Shown piece by piece: positions 13,658 to 19,672 of a stretch of DNA of 19,672 bases (the stretch's first letter is position 1; every line of letters starts with the position of its first letter). Under the pieces are notes generated by a model, which saw only the letters and a list, made by a program, of their open reading frames with translations, was not told the DNA's origin and ran no database searches. Origin of the DNA: an uncultured Prevotella sp. (GTDB lineage Bacteria; Bacteroidota; Bacteroidia; Bacteroidales; Bacteroidaceae); contig CAJOHP010000105.1 in assembly GCA_905234355.1 (NCBI GenBank), positions 1 through 19,672 of the forward strand, read 5' to 3'. A program made the position numbers and the translations under genes.

Positions 13658-15367
13658 TCATATCTCCAACATCATCTGGTCTACGCTCATGCCGGGAGGA
13701 GTCATGGGCAACACGTTGTCCTCCTCCTTGATGTCGCACTCCATGATGAAGGGCCCTTCAGTGGTGAGCATCAGCCTCACGGCGTCGGCCAGGGTGCTGC
13801 GGTCGGTGACGGCCACATAGGGTATGCCGTAGGCCTGTGCGATGAGCTGGTAGCAGGGGTTGAGCATCTTGGTAAACGACTTGCGTCTCATCCAGAACAT
13901 GTCCTGCCACTGCCGCACGTTGCCCAGATAGTGGTTGTTGAGCAGGATCATCTTCACCGGCGCCTGTTGCTCCATGATGGTGCCCAGCTCCTCGATACAC
14001 ATCTGGAATCCTCCGTCGCCCATGAAGCAGCACACCTGTCGGCCGGGTGCTCCGAAGGTGGCCCCGATGGCAGCGGGCATGCCGTAGCCCATGGTGCCCA
14101 GTCCGCCGCTGGTGCAGATGCTGCGCTTGTGGCGATACCTGAAGTAGCGTGTGGCAAAGAGCTGATTCTGGCCCACATCAGTCACGAGGACGGCGTCGTC
14201 GGCGGCTTGCTCGGCCACGGCGTTGACCACTTCGCCCATGAGCAGCTTGCCCTCTGTGGGGTGTATGGCCGGCTCTATCACCTTGATGCGCTCTCTCTCG
14301 TCGAGCTCGCGGAAGGAGTCGCGCCATGCCTGGTGGCTGTTCTTGCGGATGAGGGCAGTGAGCGCAGGCAGCGACGCTTTGCAGTCGGCCACCACGGCCA
14401 CGTCGGTCTTCACGTTCTTGTCTATCTCGCTGCGGTCGATGTCCAGGTGGATAATCTTGGCTTGCTTGGCGTAGGACTTCACGTTGCCTGTGACGCGGTC
14501 GCTGAAGCGCATGCCTATGGCGATGAGCACGTCGCACTCCTGCTCTTTCAGGTTGACAGCGTAGTTGCCGTGCATGCCGAGCATGCCGGCGTTGAGCGGG
14601 TGGTCGGAGGGCAGGGCCGACAGTCCGAGCATGGTGCGTCCGGCGGGGATGTCGGCTTTCTCGAGGAAGGCTTTCAGCTCTTCCTGTGCACCGGCCAGCT
14701 CCACGCCCTGTCCTACGAGGGCCAGTGGCCGCTGGGCACCGTCGATGAGTGCCGCGGCTTGCTCGACGGCTGTCTGGTCAAGCGGAGGGCAGGGTACGTA
14801 GGAACGAATGAAGTCTACCTTGCACGGTTTCCAGTCAATCTCTTCTGTCTGAGCGTTTTTCGCAAAGTCGAGCACCACGGGTCCGGGCCTTCCTGTCCGT
14901 GCGATATAGAAAGCGCGGCTGACGGCCCATGCCACGTCCTCGGCATGGCGTATCTGGTACGACCACTTCGATATGGGCTGTGCCACACCTACGAGGTCCA
15001 CTTCCTGAAAGGCATCGGTGCCCAGTGCCGTGATGGGCACCTGTCCGGCAATGACGACGATGGGGGTGGAGTCGAGCATGGCATCGGCAATGCCCGTGAG
15101 CGTGTTGGTCACGCCCGGTCCGCTGGTGACGATGGCCACGCCCACCTCACCGCTCACCCTGGCATAGCCCTCGGCGGCATGGGTGGCGCCCTGCTCGTGG
15201 CGCACGAGGATGTGGTCGAAGCATTTCTTCTCTCCGCGGGTGTAGTCGAAGAGTGCGTCGTAGACGGGCATGATGCTGCCTCCGGGATAGCCGAAGATGG
15301 TCTTCACCCCCTCGGCCTGCAGGGCACGCATCAGCGCTTTGGCACCGGTTATTCTGTCTTTTAGCAT
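13658..15367 (-). CDS. ilvB: Acetolactate synthase large (catalytic) subunit
   Basis: Thiamine-diphosphate enzyme that condenses pyruvate with pyruvate or 2-ketobutyrate, the first common step of valine, leucine and isoleucine synthesis. The 569 residues match the family length. The N-terminal domain has the FGYPGG segment and the catalytic glutamate E58 in VRHEQGATHAAEGYAR. The C-terminal cofactor domain has the GDG motif near residue 450, running into the conserved LLNNHYLG segment that completes the Mg/ThDP site. It starts 8 nt after the ilvD stop codon and is followed by ilvN after 22 nt, so the subunits are made from one message. A 585-codon open frame on the opposite strand is a by-product of GC-rich codon use. 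Confidence 0.96.
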   Translation of the reverse strand: MLKDRITGAKALMRALQAEGVKTIFGYPGGSIMPVYDALFDYTRGEKKCFDHILVRHEQGATHAAEGYARVSGEVGVAIVTSGPGVTNTLTGIADAMLDSTPIVVIAGQVPITALGTDAFQEVDLVGVAQPISKWSYQIRHAEDVAWAVSRAFYIARTGRPGPVVLDFAKNAQTEEIDWKPCKVDFIRSYVPCPPLDQTAVEQAAALIDGAQRPLALVGQGVELAGAQEELKAFLEKADIPAGRTMLGLSALPSDHPLNAGMLGMHGNYAVNLKEQECDVLIAIGMRFSDRVTGNVKSYAKQAKIIHLDIDRSEIDKNVKTDVAVVADCKASLPALTALIRKNSHQAWRDSFRELDERERIKVIEPAIHPTEGKLLMGEVVNAVAEQAADDAVLVTDVGQNQLFATRYFRYRHKRSICTSGGLGTMGYGMPAAIGATFGAPGRQVCCFMGDGGFQMCIEELGTIMEQQAPVKMILLNNHYLGNVRQWQDMFWMRRKSFTKMLNPCYQLIAQAYGIPYVAVTDRSTLADAVRLMLTTEGPFIMECDIKEEDNVLPMTPPGMSVDQMMLEI

Positions 15368-15375
15368 AGTTCTCT

Positions 15376-17200
15376 TTAGTCTATTATCCTCACTCCTCCT
15401 TTATCGGCGCTCGACACGCTCTGCGCGTAGGCACGCAGTGCCTTCGACACGGTGCGCTGCCGCTTCAAGGGCTGCTGCGGGCGGGCTGCGAGTTGCTCGT
15501 CGCTGAGCTTCACGCTGATGGAGCGCGAGGGAATGTCGATGACAATGATGTCGCCGTCCTTTATCTTGCCGATGTTGCCTCCGTTGGCCGCCTCGGGCGA
15601 GATGTGGCCTATCGAGAGTCCGCTGGTGCCTCCGGAGAAGCGTCCGTCGGTGATGAGTGCGCACTCCTTGCCTAGGTGCATGCTCTTAATATAGGAGGTG
15701 GGGTAGAGCATCTCCTGCATGCCCGGTCCGCCTTTGGGTCCCTCGTGGGTGATGACGACGCAGTCGCCGCTTTTCACCCGTCCGCCGAGGATGCCCTCGC
15801 AGGCGTCTTCCTGAGAGTCGAAGACCACGGCAGGCCCTTCGAAGTGCCACAGGCTCTCGTCCACACCGGCGGTCTTCACCACGCAGCCGTCCTGGGCAAT
15901 GTTGCCGAAGAGCACGGCCAGTCCGCCGTCCTTGGTGTAGGCATGCTCCACGTCGCGTATGCAGCCGTTGCTGCGGTCGGTGTCGAGTGTGGCGTAGTAT
16001 TCGCTCTGCGACCCCATCATCGTGCTGAACCGCCCGCCGGGAGCAGCATGATAGATGCGCTGCTCCGTGTCCAGCCGGGCTGCTTCTTCCTGAGTGTATC
16101 GTTTCTCAGGGCCGTGCGCAAGGATATTGTGCTTGCGTAGCATCTCGCCGAGGGTGGCTCCGTCTACACGCCATGCGCTGTCGTCGATGAGTCCGGCTTT
16201 GTTCAGCTCGGTCAGGATGCCAAAGATACCGCCGGCGCGGTTGCACTCCTGCACGCTGTACTTCTGTGTGTTGGGTGCCAGTTTGCACAGGCAGGGCGTC
16301 TTGCGGCTCAGCTTTCATGGTGAAGTCTACGCCTGCCTCTTGTGCCACGGCGAGCAGGTGCAGCACGGTGTTGGTGGAGCCTCCCATGGCTATGTCGAGT
16401 GTCATGGCATTGAGGAAAGCCTGTCGGGTGGCAATGCTGCGAGGCAGCACGCGCTCGTCGCCATCCTCATAGTAGGCCAGCGCGTTTGTCACGATCTGGC
16501 GGGCAGCCCGCTTGAAGAGCGCTGTGCGCTCGGTGTGGGTGGCGAGTAGGGTGCCGTTGCCGGGCAGGCTCAGACCGATGGCCTCGGTGAGCGAGTTCAT
16601 GGAGTTGGCTGTGAACATGCCCGAGCAGGAGCTGCAACCGGGGCAGGCACACTGCTCTATCTGCTGCAGCTCCTCGTCGGTCACGCTGGGGTCGGCACCT
16701 TTCACCATGGCGGTGATGAGGTCGGCGTTCTCGCCGCGCCATCGTCCGGCCTCCATGGGGCCGCCGCTGCAAAACACGGTGGGAATATTCAGGCGCATGG
16801 CGGCCATGAGCATGCCGGGCGTCACCTTGTCGCAGTTGGAGATACATATCATCGCGTCGGCCTTGTGGGCATTGACCATATACTCCACCGAGTCGGCGAT
16901 GATGTCGCGTGAGGGCAGCGAGTAGAGCATGCCGTCGTGGCCCATGGCGATGCCGTCGTCGATGGCGATGGTGTTGAACTCGGCGGCATAGCACCCCATG
17001 CGTTCTATCTCCTCCTTCACTATCTGGCCAATCTCGTGCAGATGGGTGTGGCCGGGCACGAACTGCGTAAACGAATTGACTATGGCAATGATGGGCCGTC
17101 CGAACTGCTCCTTCTTCATGCCCGTGGCCACCCACAGTGCGCGGGCACCGGCCATGCGGCGCCCCTCTGTGCACACGCTGCTTCTCAACTGATGTTTCAT
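15376..17200 (-). pseudogene. ilvD: Dihydroxy-acid dehydratase, frameshifted
   Basis: IlvD dehydrates dihydroxy acids to keto acids in branched-chain amino-acid synthesis using an Fe-S cluster. The frame from 17200 starts MKHQLRSS and carries the conserved NCDK, CPGCSSCSGMF and AMGGSTNTVLHLL segments. It then reads DFTMK and turns into unrelated sequence ending at 16106. The downstream frame resumes at 16314 with KLSRKTPCLCKLAPNTQKY and continues intact through DGRFSGGTSGLSIGH to 15376. The family reads MxDIDKLSRK here, so DID plus two bases appear to be missing: an 11-nt deletion between AAG repeats near 16311-16316. Restoring 11 nt gives about 611 residues, the normal length. The start at 17200 is chosen over an upstream ATG at 17242 because it matches the family N-terminus. 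Both halves look well conserved, so the break is recent or a sequence error. Confidence 0.85.
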
Positions 17201-17261
17201 TATCGTCTTTTTTTTTGAGTTTCTGTGAATGTCATCCCGCACCAGTGGCGAAAAAACGCTG

Positions 17262-17293
17262 CAAAGTTACGCCTTTTTCTGCAAACAGCCAAC
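17262..17293 (-). promoter_or_regulatory. Promoter of the ilv operon
   Basis: On the minus strand, TAACTTTG (complement of 17262-17269) lies 20 bp downstream of GTTG (complement of 17290-17293), a three-of-four match to the -33 box. The -7 box continues as CAGCG. The start site would be near 17255, about 55 nt before the ilvD ATG at 17200. That leader ends in a 9-A run and GACGATA before the start codon. Confidence 0.6.
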
Positions 17294-17323
17294 AATTACG
17301 CGGGAAAATTGCTTGCTGTAGCC

Positions 17324-17370
17324 GAACACACCAAGGCTTGGCCATCTGTCGGCCAAGCCTTGGTGTGTTC
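17324..17370 (-). terminator. Perfect 20-bp hairpin after the GH43 gene
   Basis: Arms 17324-17343 and 17351-17370 are perfectly complementary over 20 bp around a 7-nt loop. The structure lies 22 nt past the GH43 stop codon and upstream of the ilvD promoter. On the minus strand no clean T-run follows; the first T tract comes about 15 nt later. It most likely ends or protects the GH43 transcript. The core CCAAGGCTTGG is itself nearly palindromic, so a protein-binding role is not excluded. Confidence 0.65.
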
Positions 17371-17392
17371 AGACGCTGGTGTGGTGCCGCTG

Positions 17393-19672
17393 CTACTTGA
17401 ACTGCCAGCAGTCCAGTCTCACATGGCCCTCGGTGCGGTCGAAGCAGAGGTAGAGGTCGTGCACGCCCCTGGCGCCCTTCACCTTTGTGCTGAAGTCGCG
17501 GTACAGTGTGGTCGAGCCGGTGGCCTTGACGACGGCTGTGCCTATGGCGGGGCCGTCGGGACGGTCGAGGCGCAGGGTGATGGTGGTGGTGCCGGTGGCG
17601 GCGGCGCTGACGACGAAGGCCTTGGCGCCCTTGTCGCCGAAGTCGACGCCGCGCAGGCGGATATACTCACCGTCGTCGATGTCGGTCACATACATGTTGC
17701 GTCGGCCCGTAGACTCTGGCATGTCCTTCACCACGCCGGTATTGTCTATACCCATTTTAGCCGTCTTCAGTCCGAAGCCCCATGCCATGGTCTCAGCCTC
17801 CACGCGCCGGTAGGGGTTGAGCCAGTGCAGCTGCTTCAGCGGCTGCTGGTCGAGCCAGTAGGGTATCTCCTGGATGGTGCCGTCGGCGTTGTAGGTTATC
17901 TCCGATGCCGACACGGATCGGCGCTCGTGGTGGCGGAAGGTCTCCAGGTGCATGAGGTCGTAGTTCTGTCCGAACACGTAGGAGTGTCCCTTATAGTCGC
18001 AGATGCCGGGGTGGTTGCCCCGGTCGCGCGGCGTGGGGCGCATGATGTAGCCCTTCGACTGCCACGGCCCCTCTGGCGAGGTGCTCATGGCGTAGCCCAG
18101 TGCTTCGGGACAGCAGGTAGAGGCATAAGCCAGATAGTAGTGGGAGCCGTGCTTGTAGAGCCAAGGACCTTCCTGGTAGTGGGCTATCTTGTAGTCGAGC
18201 TTGGTGATGCCGCTCTTCAGCGAGGTCATGTCGTCATTCAGCTTGGCCCAGTAGGTGTTGGGATTGCCCCAGTACATGTAGGCTTGCCCGTCGTCGTCGG
18301 TGAAGACGGTGGGGTCTATGTCGTCCCAGTGTTCTTTCTGCCATACGAGAGGCTGGTCCAAGGGGTCACGGAAGGGGCCGTAGGGCGAGTCGCTCACCAG
18401 CACGCCGATGCCGTGGCCATGCAGCGGAGCATAGAGGTAGTACTTGCCGTCACGCTCCACGGTCTGTATGGCCCAGGCCCCGTTGTCGCGGCTGCGCCAG
18501 GCGAAATCCTTCAGCGAGGCCACCGCTCCGTGCTCGGTCCAGTTGACCATGTCGGTGGTCGACCACAGCAGCCAGTCGTACATGAAGAATCCAGCCGACG
18601 ACTTCTCGTTGAGGTCGGGTATGTCTTCCGGCGAGGCGTCGTGCGACGTATATAAGAATAAGGTGTCGCCCACGACGAGCGGCGAGGGGTCGGCCGTGTA
18701 TTTTGTCTGGAAGAGTGGCATGTTGACCTGCTCCATGGCGCGCATCTCCCACCAGTCGAAATTGAAGAGCTGTGGTCCTTTGCGTCCCTTGAACACCAGG
18801 TAGAGGTCGGTGGTGTGTGGCAGGCTGAGTCCTGCCATGGTGCGTGAGGAGGCATTCAGGGAGGGGAGTGAGGAGTAGTCCAGGTCGACGGTGACGGTCT
18901 GCCACTGCTCCCATCCGCCGGTGCCCGGCACGTTCACGGTGCCGAGCAGGCGCCCGTTCAGGCTGTCGGTCCTGATCTCTATCCTTCCGCCGCGCAGTCC
19001 GCTGGCCACGCGGGCGGAGAATGTGCGGGGCACGCGTCCGGCCAGCGCCACGTTCTGCAGCTTGATGTAGTCGCCATGATGTATGTCGGTGACGTAGACC
19101 TGCAGTCCGTTCCGCTCGCCCGGAGTGTCGTGCTGTGCGGTCTTGATGCCCTGCGAGAAGGCCATCGTCTCGGCTTCCACGCGGCGGTAGGGGTCGAAGG
19201 TGGCCACGGGCCTCACTCCGCTGTCGGTGGGCAGGATGGTGGGCAGCGAGCCGTCCTTGCCATAGGAGAACTCCTCTACGGCCACGCTGCGTCCGAAGCC
19301 TCCTCCGCCGGGCAGCTTGCCTGTGTGATAGAAGAAGTAGTCGTGGCCTTTGTAGCGGGCCACGCCGCAGTGGTTGGTGAACGACTTGGTGTCGCTCAGC
19401 GGCATGACCTCGCCCACATAGCGCCATGGCCCTTCCGGCTTGGGTGCTGCACTGTAGGAGATATGCTCGGGCACGCCGCCGGCAGCGTAGAGCAGGTAGT
19501 AGCCTCCCAGGGCGGCGCCGGCAGGAGCCTTGGCGAGCCACGGGCCTTCCACGTAGGAGTCTTTGTACTTGCGGCCACGCTCGCGCTTGTCCATGGAGGG
19601 CGAGCCGAAGGCCTCCTCCGTCATGTCGAGCGTGCGCACCTCACCGTCGATGGATATCATGTCGTCACGCAG
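17393..19672 (-). CDS. Tandem GH43-CBM6 glycosidase, N-terminus outside window
   Basis: Exported-type glycoside hydrolase for arabinose- or xylose-containing cell-wall glycans. The frame is open to the right edge, reading LRDD before the first visible Met at 19660, so the true start is beyond the window. Numbered from that Met, the C-terminal part of a first GH43 domain has YVEGPW with acid E38. A CBM6-like domain (about 155-310) follows, then a complete second GH43 with D324 in TADPSP, D449 in DIDPTVF and E497 in YQEGPW. A second CBM6-like domain (about 615-755) closes the protein. Equivalent landmarks in the halves are 459 residues apart, so the whole protein should be about 930 residues. 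It has no YDLQGR-type tail. Activity on arabinan, xylan or arabinoxylan cannot be told apart by eye. Confidence 0.9.
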   Translation of the reverse strand: MRDDMISIDGEVRTLDMTEEAFGSPSMDKRERGRKYKDSYVEGPWLAKAPAGAALGGYYLLYAAGGVPEHISYSAAPKPEGPWRYVGEVMPLSDTKSFTNHCGVARYKGHDYFFYHTGKLPGGGGFGRSVAVEEFSYGKDGSLPTILPTDSGVRPVATFDPYRRVEAETMAFSQGIKTAQHDTPGERNGLQVYVTDIHHGDYIKLQNVALAGRVPRTFSARVASGLRGGRIEIRTDSLNGRLLGTVNVPGTGGWEQWQTVTVDLDYSSLPSLNASSRTMAGLSLPHTTDLYLVFKGRKGPQLFNFDWWEMRAMEQVNMPLFQTKYTADPSPLVVGDTLFLYTSHDASPEDIPDLNEKSSAGFFMYDWLLWSTTDMVNWTEHGAVASLKDFAWRSRDNGAWAIQTVERDGKYYLYAPLHGHGIGVLVSDSPYGPFRDPLDQPLVWQKEHWDDIDPTVFTDDDGQAYMYWGNPNTYWAKLNDDMTSLKSGITKLDYKIAHYQEGPWLYKHGSHYYLAYASTCCPEALGYAMSTSPEGPWQSKGYIMRPTPRDRGNHPGICDYKGHSYVFGQNYDLMHLETFRHHERRSVSASEITYNADGTIQEIPYWLDQQPLKQLHWLNPYRRVEAETMAWGFGLKTAKMGIDNTGVVKDMPESTGRRNMYVTDIDDGEYIRLRGVDFGDKGAKAFVVSAAATGTTTITLRLDRPDGPAIGTAVVKATGSTTLYRDFSTKVKGARGVHDLYLCFDRTEGHVRLDCWQFK

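Noticed and set aside
13607..15364. 585-codon open frame antisense to ilvB
   Set aside because: The opposite strand encodes an intact acetolactate synthase; the His/Val/Gly-rich product looks like a coding shadow.
17201..17242. Alternative upstream start for ilvD
   Set aside because: It would add 14 residues not found at the IlvD N-terminus and leave almost no leader after the predicted start site.
17225..18655. 476-codon open frame antisense to the GH43 gene
   Set aside because: It starts in the ilvD promoter region, crosses the 20-bp hairpin and mirrors GH43 catalytic sequence; no family features.
1..19672. CRISPR array, tRNA, rRNA or insertion sequence
   Set aside because: No regularly spaced repeats with spacers, no cloverleaf or ribosomal segments, and no transposase motifs were seen. 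The short tandem arrays have no spacers.

Overview
This window looks like a piece of a Bacteroidales chromosome, most likely a fibre-degrading Prevotella-type organism. The evidence is the Bacteroidetes promoter pattern (TTTG, about 20 bp, TAnnTTTG) upstream of several genes, A-rich start contexts without Shine-Dalgarno sequences, a periplasmic-propeller regulator, large multidomain carbohydrate esterases ending in a YDLQGR-like tail, and the gene order ilvD-ilvB-ilvN-acyl-ACP thioesterase-ilvC. The assignment is inference from content and family knowledge.

Region 1 (1-6423 and on to 10946, plus strand) is a pectin-targeted cluster. A membrane-spanning sensor/AraC regulator (312-2984) has its own promoter with a perfect palindrome on the -7 box. 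A long hairpin and a -7 box without a recognisable -33 box separate it from three co-oriented, closely spaced genes. These encode an SGNH rhamnogalacturonan acetylesterase-like protein, a CE7/AXE1-like acetyl esterase and a 1493-residue modular pectin methylesterase. All three are exported esterases, so the operon looks like a pectin de-esterification module. No lyase, SusC/SusD or transporter is visible here.

Region 2 (10981-11037) is a bidirectional hairpin terminator between convergent transcription units.

Region 3 (11074-17200, minus strand) is the branched-chain amino-acid operon ilvD, ilvB, ilvN, acyl-ACP thioesterase and ilvC. There is a promoter before ilvD and a separate, near-consensus promoter with a leader of about 135 nt before ilvC. 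The ilvD reading frame is broken by what looks like an 11-nt deletion, so it is either a lesion or a sequence error.

Region 4 (17393-19672, minus strand) is the 3' part of a tandem GH43-CBM6-GH43-CBM6 glycosidase whose start lies outside the window. A perfect 20-bp hairpin separates it from ilvD.

No tRNA, rRNA, CRISPR array, insertion sequence or phage gene was recognised. The most unusual items are the kinase-less regulator with its 21-bp heptad-repeat linker, the altered DxxH block of the SGNH enzyme, the exact 459-residue internal repeat in the GH43 protein, the promoter architecture of the esterase operon, and the ilvD frameshift.
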